From assembly GCF_024584515.1 (NCBI RefSeq), contig NZ_CP102173.1, forward strand, positions 2,418,001-2,482,000: a DNA stretch of 64,000 nucleotides. Reading direction: 5' to 3'. The notes beneath the pieces are model-generated. The model did no database searches, was not told the origin of the DNA, and was given only the letters and a program-made list of their open reading frames with translations. Made by a program: the position numbers and the translations under genes. Shown here one piece after another: positions 26,178 through 34,649 of the stretch. How positions within the stretch are numbered: the stretch's first letter is position 1; each line of letters begins with the position of its first letter. The DNA is from Aeromicrobium wangtongii. GTDB taxonomy: Bacteria; Actinomycetota; Actinomycetes; Propionibacteriales; Nocardioidaceae.

Positions 26178-27265
26178 CACCGTCGCCACCACGGCTGCTT
26201 GGTTGCTCCGCCCGGGCCGTGCCCCGGCAGCGGGCCGACGACCGAGCTCCATCCGTTGGTGAGCCACGTCCGCGCGGGGCCGACGCCATGCTTGAGGGTG
26301 CTGCCCGCGGCGAGGCCACGCTCGAGTGCTGCACCATCGACCGGGACCTCGAGCTGGTGCTCCCAGTGGATGCCGCCCCCGTAGTCCTTCGGGTCCAGGA
26401 CCACGGGGTCGGGCAACCCCAACAGGTCATGGGCGGCCAGGGCGAGGGCGTCATCGGGGTCGCGATGCTGCGACGCCGGCAGCACCGTCAGCACGAGCGG
26501 CTCGGTGGCGGGCGCAGGAGCCTGCGTGAGGTCGCCTGCTCCGGCGGCGCGCAACAACCAGGTCAGCGACGACGTGCGCGCGCCGATGTCGGACCTCAGA
26601 ACGGTCAGTCGCAGGTGTCCGTCACCGACGGACGTCTCGGCCAGCCACCAGGTGCGCTCGCCGGGCGCCATCGCCTGCAGCCAGGTCTCCACCGTCCAGC
26701 GCGCGTCCTCGCCTCGCCGCACCACCTCGCTCGGGGGCACGCAGGCAGCCACGAACCACGGCGGCAGATCAGCCGATCGTGCCAACGCTGACACGACCTC
26801 GCGTAACCGGTCGAGCACGATCTGCGGCGACCCGTCCACCAGTACGCCGTAGGTCTGGTTGGGGCCGCGCACCGCCAGCGGACGTCCGTCCAGCACGGCG
26901 AGCTCCTCGTCGACGGCAGGTGTAGCCCACTGGCGCTGAAGATCGGGTCGATGAGCGAGGTACCCGATCCGGCGCCGAGGCGATGTGGCAGGACGGGCCC
27001 CGTCATACGGCGCCGCCTCACCCGTGCCGTGCAGCGTGGCATCCGTGATGTCGTCGACCAGGACCCAGCCGCCGGCGGGCCCCACGTACCACCACGCGAG
27101 TGACCCGAGCTCGAACTGCGCCTCGACGCGACCGCGATCCAGCGGTGCCGACATCCTCCACTCGGCGGGATTGCCGTGCCCGTCCCCGGCGGGATGGTGA
27201 GAGACGATCGACTGCCCGTCCTCGACCAGCGCGGCGGCGACGATCGCCAGGAATGACCCAGCCAC
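26174..27265 (-). CDS. Hypothetical protein, first gene of a coupled trio; start uncertain
   Basis: About 363 aa from GTG 27265; in-frame GTGs at 27352 and 27409 are also possible. It has repeated Trp-rich strands (LAWWYVGPAGGWVLVDD, RTWWLAETSVGDGHLRLTVL) and an ESX-type partner look, as in SseB/EspG-associated genes, but no defining motif. A Shine-Dalgarno-led ATG at 27318 opens a different frame that stops at 27271; the two frames would join if one base were missing. It ends in GTGA overlap with the next gene. Confidence 0.55.
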   Translation of the reverse strand: MAGSFLAIVAAALVEDGQSIVSHHPAGDGHGNPAEWRMSAPLDRGRVEAQFELGSLAWWYVGPAGGWVLVDDITDATLHGTGEAAPYDGARPATSPRRRIGYLAHRPDLQRQWATPAVDEELAVLDGRPLAVRGPNQTYGVLVDGSPQIVLDRLREVVSALARSADLPPWFVAACVPPSEVVRRGEDARWTVETWLQAMAPGERTWWLAETSVGDGHLRLTVLRSDIGARTSSLTWLLRAAGAGDLTQAPAPATEPLVLTVLPASQHRDPDDALALAAHDLLGLPDPVVLDPKDYGGGIHWEHQLEVPVDGAALERGLAAGSTLKHGVGPARTWLTNGWSSVVGPLPGHGPGGATKQPWWRRW

Positions 27266-27270
27266 CGGTG

Positions 27271-27318
27271 TCAGCTCTTGACGTGGAACGACTGCACGTC
27301 GACCGACAGGTCTGCCAT
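27271..27318 (-). other. Short ORF, possible true N-terminus of the next gene
   Basis: MADLSVDVQSFHVKS, preceded by GGGGG five bases before the ATG. It looks like a genuine translation start but stops six bases before the first usable start of the following gene in another frame. Either it is a coupled leader peptide or a single-base deletion separates it from the downstream frame. Confidence 0.4.
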
Positions 27319-27418
27319 GTGTTCCCCCGGAAGTGGTTGTCAGCTGCAACACGCTGTCGACATCCTGCCGGGTGGGTCGGTACGCGTCCAGCCGAAGCCG
27401 GACGCGCACCGCCTGTGA

Positions 27419-29104
27419 TCAGCCGGTGATCGCGCCGTGGGCAGCCGAGCTGACCAGCTTGCGGTACTTCGCGAGGACGCCCGTCGTGTACTTCGGGGGC
27501 AGCGGCTCCCAGCCGACCTTGCGGGCCTCGAGCTCGTCGGCGTCGACCGCGACGTCAAGACGCTTGTTGGCGACGTCGAGGGTGATCTGGTCGCCGTCCT
27601 TGACGAAGGCGATGGGTCCACCGTCGACCGCCTCGGGCGCGACGTGGCCGACGCACAGGCCCGTCGTGCCGCCGGAGAAGCGTCCGTCGGTCATCAGCAG
27701 GACGTCCTTGCCCAGGCCTGCGCCCTTGATGGCGCCGGTGATGGCCAGCATCTCGCGCATGCCGGGGCCGCCCTTGGGGCCCTCGTAGCGGATGACGACG
27801 ACGTCACCGGCCACGATCGTGCCGGCCTCGAGAGCGTCCATCGCCTTGCGCTCGCCGTCGAACACGCGGGCGGTGCCGGTGAAGACGTCCGAGTCGAAGC
27901 CGGCGCTCTTAACGACCGCGCCTTCGGGGGCGAGCGTGCCGTGCAGGATCGTCAGGCCGCCGGTCTTGTGGATCGGCTTGTCGATCGGGCGGATGACGTC
28001 GCCGTCGAGCTTGAGCTCGATGTGGGCCAGGTTCTCGGCCATCGTCTTGCCGGTGACGGTCAGGCAGTCGCCGTGCATGAGGCCCGCATCGAGCAGCGCC
28101 TTCATGATGACGGGGATGCCGCCGACCTTGTCGACATCGTTCATGACGTAGCGGCCGAAGGGCTTGAGGTCGCCCAGGTGCGGGACCTTGTCGCCGATGC
28201 GGCTGAAGTCCTCGAGGGTCAGGTCGACCTCGGCCTCGCGGGCGATCGCCAGCAGGTGCAGGACCGCGTTGGTCGAGCCACCGAGGGCCATGACGACCGT
28301 GATGGCGTTCTCGAACGCCTGCTTGGTCAGGATGTCGCGAGCCGTGATGCCCTTGCGGAGCAGCTCGACGACGGCCTCACCGGACTTGATCGCGTACTCG
28401 TCGCGGCGGCTGTCGATTGCCGGCGGGGCGGACGAGCCCGGCAGGCTCATGCCCAGAGCCTCGGCGGCCGAGGCCATCGTGTTGGCGGTGTACATGCCGC
28501 CGCACGCGCCTTCGCCCGGGCAGATGGCCCGCTCGATCTTGTCGACCTGCTCGCGCGACATGCGTCCGGCCAGGCAGGCACCGACGGCCTCGAAGGCGTC
28601 GATGATCGTGACGTCCTTGCCGTCGACGTTGCCGGGCATGATCGAGCCGGCGTAGACGAAGACGCTGGCCAGGTCGAGACGCGCGGCAGCCATCAGCATG
28701 CCGGGCAGGCTCTTGTCGCAGCCGGCCAGCAGCACGGAGCCGTCGAGGCGCTCGGCCATCATGACGGTCTCGACCGAGTCGGCGATGACCTCACGGCTGA
28801 CCAGGGAGAAGTGCATGCCCTCGTGGCCCATCGAGATGCCGTCGGACACCGAGATCGTGCCGAACTCCAGCGGGTACCCTCCGCCGGCGTGCACGCCTTC
28901 CTTGGCGCGCTTCGCGAGCCGGTCGAGCGGCAGGTTGCACGGGGTGATCTCGTTCCAGCTGGAGGCGACACCGATCTGGGGCTTGACCCAGTCCTCGTCG
29001 CCCATGCCGACCGCTCGAAGCATCCCTCGCGACGCGGTGGCCTCGAGGCCATCGGTGACGGTGCGGCTGCGGGGCTTGATGTCGATCTCGTTCTCGGGGG
29101 GCAT
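27419..29104 (-). CDS. ilvD: Dihydroxy-acid dehydratase
   Basis: A 561-aa iron-sulfur dehydratase that makes the 2-oxo acids of Val and Ile. The cluster Cys sites are [18 protein letters not shown] and [24 protein letters not shown] and [14 protein letters not shown] are also intact. ATG 29104 follows a GGGGG-rich leader and lies 10 bases after the stop of the SatD-like gene on the same strand, so the two may be co-transcribed. Confidence 0.95.
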   Translation of the reverse strand: MPPENEIDIKPRSRTVTDGLEATASRGMLRAVGMGDEDWVKPQIGVASSWNEITPCNLPLDRLAKRAKEGVHAGGGYPLEFGTISVSDGISMGHEGMHFSLVSREVIADSVETVMMAERLDGSVLLAGCDKSLPGMLMAAARLDLASVFVYAGSIMPGNVDGKDVTIIDAFEAVGACLAGRMSREQVDKIERAICPGEGACGGMYTANTMASAAEALGMSLPGSSAPPAIDSRRDEYAIKSGEAVVELLRKGITARDILTKQAFENAITVVMALGGSTNAVLHLLAIAREAEVDLTLEDFSRIGDKVPHLGDLKPFGRYVMNDVDKVGGIPVIMKALLDAGLMHGDCLTVTGKTMAENLAHIELKLDGDVIRPIDKPIHKTGGLTILHGTLAPEGAVVKSAGFDSDVFTGTARVFDGERKAMDALEAGTIVAGDVVVIRYEGPKGGPGMREMLAITGAIKGAGLGKDVLLMTDGRFSGGTTGLCVGHVAPEAVDGGPIAFVKDGDQITLDVANKRLDVAVDADELEARKVGWEPLPPKYTTGVLAKYRKLVSSAAHGAITG

Positions 29105-29114
29105 GAGAGCAAGA

Positions 29115-29720
29115 TTACGGCTCAGCCCGCGCCTCCGGTGAGCGGACTCCGGATTCGGACGGCGCGAGCAGATGGATCGCGAGGTCCCGCAGCCGCTGCT
29201 CCTCGGACCACCGGGCCACCTGCAGCCGGCGACTGAACGCCTGGGGCGAGATGCCGAGCCGGCGAGCCACCGCCTTCTGCGTCCCGCCCGCTGCCATCGC
29301 GGCCACCGCCTCCGCACCCGCCTCGGTCCGGTCGGTGATGACCCGTGCCAGCGCGTGCAGCGCAGTCTCGGCGTGGCGAGCCCCCTTTCCCTCGACCGCG
29401 AGGCCGACCGGGGACGAGCTGGAGCGCTCGACCGCCGCCCGGGCCGCGATCAACGCCGGCCCGCGGCTGGCACGGACCGAAGGCGGGATCGGCTCGTCGA
29501 CGGCGCCCAGGCCGATCCCGATCCACCACTGCTGCGTCGCGACCACCGAGCAGACCATGTCGACGACGACCGCCGGATCGTCGCACAGGCCCTGGACCTC
29601 GTCTCCGGCCGTCCGCTCGAACTCCCTCACCAGCGGGTACCGGTTGAGGTCGGCCAGGAGGCCGGGCACCGCGTCGGCGCTCTGACGGCTGCGGCGCTGG
29701 TCGATCGTGAGTGCGAACAT
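29115..29720 (-). CDS. SatD-like protein with C-terminal HTH (copy 1)
   Basis: A 201-aa protein. The N-terminal part matches the SatD pattern: D7 in [14 protein letters not shown] (D40), WIGIGLGAV (67-74) and [13 protein letters not shown] (86-98). These resemble the palm fold and metal-Asp positions of nucleotidyl cyclases. The C-terminus carries an HTH ([20 protein letters not shown], about 146-165). It is divergent from the PycTM-like gene across an AT-rich operator region and upstream of ilvD. Confidence 0.72.
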   Translation of the reverse strand: MFALTIDQRRSRQSADAVPGLLADLNRYPLVREFERTAGDEVQGLCDDPAVVVDMVCSVVATQQWWIGIGLGAVDEPIPPSVRASRGPALIAARAAVERSSSSPVGLAVEGKGARHAETALHALARVITDRTEAGAEAVAAMAAGGTQKAVARRLGISPQAFSRRLQVARWSEEQRLRDLAIHLLAPSESGVRSPEARAEP

Positions 29721-29722
29721 GA

Positions 29723-29789
29723 TTGATAATCAACGTTCTATCGTTGATTTGTCAAGATCAATCACAGAACATTGATACAACGAGATCAA
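29723..29789. promoter_or_regulatory. Cluster of three TTGAT...ATCAA inverted repeats
   Basis: TTGAT-1-ATCAA (29723-29733), TTGAT-8-ATCAA (29744-29761) and TTGAT-8-ATCAA (29772-29789) lie in an unusually AT-rich 80-bp stretch just before the SatD-like gene. The region is shared with the divergent PycTM-like gene. Repeated half-sites suggest cooperative binding, most likely by the HTH domain of the adjacent SatD-like protein. Confidence 0.65.
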
Positions 29790-29830
29790 TTCTCACTCGC
29801 GGATCGGCGCCGTGTCACCGGCGCTTGATA

Positions 29831-29854
29831 CCGTGACGTCCACCATCGTCACGG
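29831..29854 (+). promoter_or_regulatory. Hairpin over the Shine-Dalgarno of the PycTM-like gene
   Basis: CCGTGACG, eight bases, CGTCACGG. The second arm ends on the first two bases of GGAGG (29853-29857), which serves the ATG at 29862. As RNA it could mask the ribosome site; as DNA it could be an operator. Confidence 0.5.
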
Positions 29855-29861
29855 AGGACCC

Positions 29862-30359
29862 ATGGCCCGAACACCGGCACCCGACGTCGAGCTGGCCATC
29901 CTGGCCGAGGCTCGCAACGAGGTCGGCGCGGCGGACCACAAGGCGTCCATGGTCCTGGCCGTGCTGGGCATCGGGTTCGGCGCACTGCTCGGCGGCCTCC
30001 TGGCCCGCGACTGGAGCCCGCGCGACCTCGACGGCGTCGGCGCCTTCCTCTGGTGGGTGGCCGCTGCGCTCGCGTCCTCGTCCGTCGCTGCCGCGGCGCT
30101 CGCGGTCTGGCCACGGTTCACCGTCCCGGACAAGACCAAGGACATCTTCTACTGGGGACACGCTGCCGCATTCGAGAGCCAGCGCTCGCTCGACGCCGTC
30201 CTCGACCGCCATCCCCCCAGCCTCGAGGACCGGACCCGGCACCAGCTGTTCGAGCTGTCCAAGATCGTGGCGAAGAAATACTGGTACGTCCGGCTGGCCA
30301 TGTCGCTGGCCGGCCTGTCCGCGCCCCTGTTCCTGCTGGCGGCCCTCCTCGGCCAGTGA
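29862..30359 (+). CDS. Predicted Pycsar-type membrane effector (PycTM-like)
   Basis: A 165-aa protein. The N-terminal helix (LAILAEARNEVGAADHKASM, 11-30) carries the AxADxKAS signature of Pycsar effector proteins, then helices at about 30-48 and 62-84, a cytosolic segment with IFYWGHAAAFES, and a last helix at 142-164. In Pycsar systems a cyclase makes cCMP or cUMP on phage infection and PycTM disrupts the membrane. No class III cyclase gene lies beside it; SatD-like genes take its place on both sides. Confidence 0.65.
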   Translation: MARTPAPDVELAILAEARNEVGAADHKASMVLAVLGIGFGALLGGLLARDWSPRDLDGVGAFLWWVAAALASSSVAAAALAVWPRFTVPDKTKDIFYWGHAAAFESQRSLDAVLDRHPPSLEDRTRHQLFELSKIVAKKYWYVRLAMSLAGLSAPLFLLAALLGQ

Positions 30360-30364
30360 CCTCG

Positions 30365-31042
30365 CTACCGGCCGCCGAACCACGAGGCGAGCTGGTCCTG
30401 CGAGCTCTGCACCGCGAAGGCCCCGCTGCGGCGCAGGTTCTGCGACACCGCGGACGTCGAGATGCCCTCGGCCACGGCCATCTCGACCTGTGACGCCCCG
30501 GCGAGAAGGTGCCGCAGGAGACGCCTGGATCGGCCCGACATCTGGGTCACGATCTCATCGCGCGTCAGCAGGAAGGCGTTGACGAGCTCCGCCGGCGGGT
30601 ACTCGTCACGCGAAGGGCCGACCAGGCGCTCGGAGACCTGGTACCAGGTGCGCAGCGTGCGGTCGCGGACGCTCTCACGACTCTTGGCCTCGACGATCGC
30701 GTCACGCGCCGCCCACCACGCCGGTCCGTCCTGCAACGGCCCGTAGGGCGTCCGACCGAGATCCTCGACCTCACCGACGCCGATGCCGGCACGACAGTCC
30801 AGCTCCTCGGGCAGCGCCAGGCGCAGCGCGAGCGTCGCCCGCAGTGCGGACTCGACCGACAGGTATCGCGCCTGGGACTCATCGCCCAGCGTCGGCTCGA
30901 GCGGCTGGTCGAAGTCGACCTCCTGGTTGACCTGCTGCAGGGCCTCCATCATCCGGGCGTGCACCCACGCGCGGTCGGTGTGGCGGCGCGATCCCACCAG
31001 GTCGACGATGACGGCTGCGCGCACGGTCGGGTCCTGGGTCAT
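30365..31042 (-). CDS. SatD-like protein with C-terminal HTH (copy 2)
   Basis: A 225-aa protein. VIVDLVGS (D14), LGDESQ (D54), CRAGIGVGEVEDL (83-95) and DGPAWWAARDA (105-115) match the SatD pattern, and VIVDLVGS also resembles the first metal-binding strand of class III cyclases. The HTH is at about 184-206 (SQVEMAVAEGISTSAVSQNL). A TATGCT -10 lies six bases before the ATG, so the mRNA is probably leaderless. It converges on the PycTM-like gene, five bases apart. The palindromes GCATATGC and TGCATGCA overlap its -10. Confidence 0.72.
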   Translation of the reverse strand: MTQDPTVRAAVIVDLVGSRRHTDRAWVHARMMEALQQVNQEVDFDQPLEPTLGDESQARYLSVESALRATLALRLALPEELDCRAGIGVGEVEDLGRTPYGPLQDGPAWWAARDAIVEAKSRESVRDRTLRTWYQVSERLVGPSRDEYPPAELVNAFLLTRDEIVTQMSGRSRRLLRHLLAGASQVEMAVAEGISTSAVSQNLRRSGAFAVQSSQDQLASWFGGR

Positions 31043-31095
31043 GAATGAAGCATATGCATGCAGTTAAGACAAAAAGTGGATGACAGGATGGGGCC

Positions 31096-31950
31096 GTGAC
31101 CCTCGCCTTTGTGACCAGCTCCACCTACCGACCGCACGACCCCGACCTGCCGCTGCTCGTGGCGGCAGCCGCCGAGCGCGGCACGGTCGGCGAGATCGTC
31201 GTCTGGGACGACCCCTCGGTCGACTGGGCCTCGTATGACGCCGTGGTCGTCCGCTCGTGCTGGGACTACATCGCCCGACGCGAGGAGTTCCTCGCCTGGG
31301 CTGCGACGGTCCCCCACCTGCACAACTCGCACGAGATCCTGACCTGGAACACCGACAAGGTCTACCTGCGTCAGCTGCAGGACGCCGGCGTGCCGATCAT
31401 CGAGACACGCTGGGACGTCGCCCCCGGTGACGACATCGGCGACCACGACGAGTGGGTCGTCAAGCCGACGATCTCGGCCGGCTCCAAGGACACCGCCCGG
31501 TGGAGCACACCCGAGGAGGTCTGGACGCACAGCGCAGAGCTCGTGGCAGCCGGGCGCACCTCGATGACCCAGGCCTACATCTCCTCGGTCGACGAGGAGG
31601 GCGAGACGGCGATGCTGTACCTCGGCGGAGAGTTCTCGCACGCAATCCGCAAGGGGCCGCTGCTGCTGCGCGGCGAGGGCGTCCGCCAGGACCGGGACAG
31701 CCGCGAGGAGATCACTCCTCGCACGCCGACCGCCGCCCAGCGCGCCGTCTCCGACCACGTGCTGGAGACCACGGTGTCACTGCTCGGACTGGACGCTGCC
31801 CCGCTCTATGCGCGAGTCGACCTCGTCACCGCCGCGGACGGCGCCCCGATCCTGATCGAGCTCGAGCTCACCGAGCCCAGCCTGTTCCTCACCCAGTCCG
31901 ACGGCGGCGCCGGACGACTCGTGGATGCAGTACTTGCTCGATCGAGCTGA
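31096..31950 (+). CDS. ATP-grasp domain protein
   Basis: A 284-aa protein of the RimK/glutathione synthetase-like ATP-grasp group: VVVRSCWDYIARREEFLAWA, EWVVKPTISAGSKDT (nucleotide-binding lysine) and YARVDLVTAADGAPILIELE (metal-binding Glu residues). It would join a carboxylate to an amine or thiol using ATP; substrates are unknown. GTG 31096 is used. It is divergent from the SatD-like gene at 31042. Confidence 0.8.
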   Translation: MTLAFVTSSTYRPHDPDLPLLVAAAAERGTVGEIVVWDDPSVDWASYDAVVVRSCWDYIARREEFLAWAATVPHLHNSHEILTWNTDKVYLRQLQDAGVPIIETRWDVAPGDDIGDHDEWVVKPTISAGSKDTARWSTPEEVWTHSAELVAAGRTSMTQAYISSVDEEGETAMLYLGGEFSHAIRKGPLLLRGEGVRQDRDSREEITPRTPTAAQRAVSDHVLETTVSLLGLDAAPLYARVDLVTAADGAPILIELELTEPSLFLTQSDGGAGRLVDAVLARSS

Positions 31951-31995
31951 GCCCACTTCCCCCGGGTATTCCAGTGTATTCGTGGTGATTTTCTC

Positions 31996-32024
31996 TTGCA
32001 TTCGAACATGTGTTCGAATAGAAT
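31996..32024 (+). promoter_or_regulatory. Promoter with embedded LexA (SOS) box
   Basis: The -35 is TTGCAT (31996-32001) and the -10 TAGAAT (32019-32024), 17 bases apart. The spacer holds TTCGAACATGTGTTCGAA (32001-32018), a perfect 8-2-8 palindrome that contains the actinobacterial LexA consensus CGAAC-N4-GTTCG. The -10 lies six bases before the ATG at 32031, so the transcript should begin at or next to the start codon. LexA bound here would block the polymerase directly. Confidence 0.9.
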
Positions 32025-32030
32025 GAAGTC

Positions 32031-33290
32031 ATGGACCCGGCCCCCACCATCGACGCGATGCGGACCGCCGCAGGCGTGCTGAGAGTGGGTGATGTGCGCG
32101 AGAAGCTGCACTCGGTGCAGGCCGCCCAGGATGCGCTTGATGCGGCCAAGGCGATGCTGCTGGCCGAGCTGGAGGCCTCCAAGGATTTTGAGATCGACGG
32201 CGCGTCAACGCTGAACGCCTGGGTGCGCACGCAGTTGCGGATGAATGCGGGGCAGGCCACGGCGCTGGTGCGCAGCGTCGCCGCGCTACGCGACCTGTCG
32301 CTGGTGGCCGAGGCTGCCGTGACGGGGCAGATCAGCGCCGCGCACGTCCGGGTGTTCGTCTACGGGCTCGCCCACGTCGGGCTCGACCTGATGCGGATGC
32401 ACGAGGAACTGTTTGTGCAGGTCGCCTGTGAGCACGAGCCGGGTGAGCTGTTCGAGGCGGTCAAGCATCTGAAGGACCGCACGCATCCGGACGATCTGGA
32501 TGATGCGTGGGAGAAGGGGATGGACAAGCAGGACTTCCAGGTCAACGCCCTGCCCGATGGCTGGCACGTGACCGGGTTCTTGAACACCGTGACCGGGGCC
32601 ATGCTGAAGAAGGTCCTCGACTCAGTCTCCGCCCCTGATGGCCCCGAGGACCCCCGGTCCGGTTCGGAGCGGCGGGTGCAGGGGTTGGACGACCTGCTGT
32701 CGTCCATCTTGGGCAGCGGGCAGCTGCCCTCGGACAAGGGGCTGAAGCCGCACGTGTCGGTGTTCGCTGACGCCGACACCGTTGCCGCCGCTGCTGAGCA
32801 GGTCCGTCAGCAGACCGAAGAACCGTACCTCCGTCCCGATCCGATGCCGCCCACCGAACCGGCCACCCTGGCCGGGCACGGGGCGATCGGCCCCAACCTG
32901 CTGATGTACTTCATGTGCATCAGCGAGGTCACCGCCTTCTTGATGGGAACCGACGGCGGTCAACGACAGGCCCAAGTGCTCAACGCTGGCACGGCGAAGT
33001 ACCAGCCGAACCTCAAGCAACGCCGTTCAGTGATCGCCCGCCAGGGCGGGGTCTGCGCGACCCCCGGGTGCAACCACACCCACCTGGAGATTCACCACGT
33101 CGTGTGGTGGTCCCTCGGCGGTCGCACCGACGTCGACCAGCTGATCGGGTTGTGCGTTCGATGCCATCACCTGCTGCACCGCGGCAGGTTGCACATCGAG
33201 GGCAATGCCGTCGACGGATTCACCTTCACCAACCGAGCCGGGCGGCCCATCCGCCGCCGACGACGAACCGGCTACCGCCAAGCCGCCTGA
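32031..33290 (+). CDS. DUF222-HNH endonuclease (13E12 family), SOS-regulated
   Basis: A 419-aa protein. A DUF222 region spans about residues 20-330, then the HNH domain: CATPGCNHTHLEIHHVVWW and LCVRCHHLLHRG near 350-395, with Cys pairs and His residues intact. The role of 13E12 proteins is not settled; they behave like dispersed nuclease elements. The LexA box and leaderless promoter upstream indicate induction by DNA damage, as reported for mycobacterial family members. It overlaps the convergent membrane gene by 19 bp. Confidence 0.88.
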   Translation: MDPAPTIDAMRTAAGVLRVGDVREKLHSVQAAQDALDAAKAMLLAELEASKDFEIDGASTLNAWVRTQLRMNAGQATALVRSVAALRDLSLVAEAAVTGQISAAHVRVFVYGLAHVGLDLMRMHEELFVQVACEHEPGELFEAVKHLKDRTHPDDLDDAWEKGMDKQDFQVNALPDGWHVTGFLNTVTGAMLKKVLDSVSAPDGPEDPRSGSERRVQGLDDLLSSILGSGQLPSDKGLKPHVSVFADADTVAAAAEQVRQQTEEPYLRPDPMPPTEPATLAGHGAIGPNLLMYFMCISEVTAFLMGTDGGQRQAQVLNAGTAKYQPNLKQRRSVIARQGGVCATPGCNHTHLEIHHVVWWSLGGRTDVDQLIGLCVRCHHLLHRGRLHIEGNAVDGFTFTNRAGRPIRRRRRTGYRQAA

Positions 33291-33697
33291 CCCCCAGCGT
33301 CCGGCGGCCCACCGGCACGCCCACGGGCGCGAGACTTCTGCGGTTGTCCCAGGACGACGTCCAGGCATGACACGGCAAAGTTCGCGAGCACCAGAGAAAC
33401 CGCGACCCCCGTCAGCAGCACCGCTGCCATGAAGCTGAGTCCTCCACCGACACCGCGGTCGTCCGTCGTGGCGAACGACCAGACGAAGGCCACCGCGAGG
33501 AGCGCGAAGGCACCCGTGGTGAACGCCAGGAGGACGCGCCCCCTTGGTGGCTGCCTCGTGGCTCGACGCAGAACGACGAGCCCCAGCACGCCTGTCGCGC
33601 CAGCCACAGATCCCCTCGCCGAAGGATCGATCGGGGCAAGCACAGATGCCAGGGAGCAGGCGAGCAGCAGCCCGGCGGCCAACTTGTCCCATCGCAT
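33272..33697 (-). CDS. Small membrane protein, unknown
   Basis: A 141-aa protein with four hydrophobic segments (LAAGLLLACSLASVLAPI, GVLGLVVLRRA, VLLAFTTGAFALLAVAFVW and FMAAVLLTGVAVSLVLANF), then a basic tail. It has no recognised motif. A TAGGTT -10-like element lies five bases before the ATG (near-leaderless). Confidence 0.6.
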   Translation of the reverse strand: MRWDKLAAGLLLACSLASVLAPIDPSARGSVAGATGVLGLVVLRRATRQPPRGRVLLAFTTGAFALLAVAFVWSFATTDDRGVGGGLSFMAAVLLTGVAVSLVLANFAVSCLDVVLGQPQKSRARGRAGGPPDAGGQAAWR

Positions 33698-33722
33698 GGT
33701 GCAACCTATCGCGCGTCACGCG

Positions 33723-33751
33723 TTGCCGTTGCACCCCTCGGCGTGCACAAT
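33723..33751 (+). promoter_or_regulatory. Predicted leaderless promoter of the hydrolase gene
   Basis: TTGCCG (33723-33728), 17 bases, CACAAT (33746-33751); the GTG at 33758 follows six bases later, where the transcript would begin. Sequence match only. Confidence 0.55.
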
Positions 33752-33757
33752 CGGCGC

Positions 33758-34642
33758 GTGAACTCGCCCACTCCCCCGCTGCTGCGTTTCTACGATGTCG
33801 AGAGTGCAGACGGGACCCGCATCCGGGCCTGGACGAATGACGGCGACGGGCCGACGGTGCTGGTGTCGAACGGACTGGGCACCAACCCGTACGCCTGGCC
33901 GTCGCTCATGCGTGCCGACTCGGGGTTCCGCGTGGTCGGCTGGAACCATCGGGGCACGGGCGGGTCGGCCCGTCCCTCCGACGGACGGATCGATCTCGAC
34001 TCATTCGTCGAGGACGGCATCGCGGTCATGGACGATGCCGGAATCGACGCCTGCGTGGTGGCCGCCTGGTCGACCGGGGTCACGATCGCCTTCGAGATCA
34101 ACGCCCGCCATCCCGGGCGGGTGAACGGCATCCTGGCGGTGGCCGGCGTGCCCGGCAACACCTTCTCGACGATGCTCGCGCCGCTGCGCGTCCCTCCGCT
34201 GCTGGCTCGCAGCCTGATGGTCGGGGTCTCCCACACGGTGACGGTCACCGGCCACGCGCTGGCACCCCTCACCCGGCGTGTGCCGTGGACCAATGCGACC
34301 GCCGACCTGATCCGTCAGAGCCGGTTCATCAACCCGGCTGCCGACACGGCCGAGGTGCGCGTGCTGCTGCAGGAGTTCTTCACGACCCATCCGGCCTGGT
34401 ACGCCAAGCTCGCGATCAGCGTCTCCAAGCACGCCCGTGTCTCGCTCAGCGACGTGGACATCCCGGTGACGTTCCTGGCCGCCAAGTGGGATGTGTTCAC
34501 CGGCGCACGACACATGCGCACCGCCGCGCAGCGGATCAAGGGATCGCGCTATCGCGAGCTGAACGCAACACACTTCCTGCCGGTCGAGTTCCCCGAGATC
34601 GTCCTGGAGGAGCTCAACGAGCTGCTGGCCCGCGTGGGCTGA
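33758..34642 (+). CDS. Alpha/beta hydrolase
   Basis: A 294-aa alpha/beta-fold hydrolase. It has the oxyanion region NGLGTNPYAWPSL, VGWNHRGTGGSARPSDG and a nucleophile elbow A-W-S-T-G where Ser is the nucleophile; a late His (LNATHFLPVEFP) completes the triad. The substrate is unknown. GTG 33758 is preferred over GTG 33743 because a promoter places the transcript start on it. Confidence 0.82.
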   Translation: MNSPTPPLLRFYDVESADGTRIRAWTNDGDGPTVLVSNGLGTNPYAWPSLMRADSGFRVVGWNHRGTGGSARPSDGRIDLDSFVEDGIAVMDDAGIDACVVAAWSTGVTIAFEINARHPGRVNGILAVAGVPGNTFSTMLAPLRVPPLLARSLMVGVSHTVTVTGHALAPLTRRVPWTNATADLIRQSRFINPAADTAEVRVLLQEFFTTHPAWYAKLAISVSKHARVSLSDVDIPVTFLAAKWDVFTGARHMRTAAQRIKGSRYRELNATHFLPVEFPEIVLEELNELLARVG

Positions 34643-34649
34643 CCGCCCC

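Noticed and set aside
29723..29789. Fur/Zur-type box in TTGATAATCAA
   Set aside because: The arms do not match the 7-1-7 TGATAATNATTATCA pattern, and the repeated 8-base spacing points to a different regulator.
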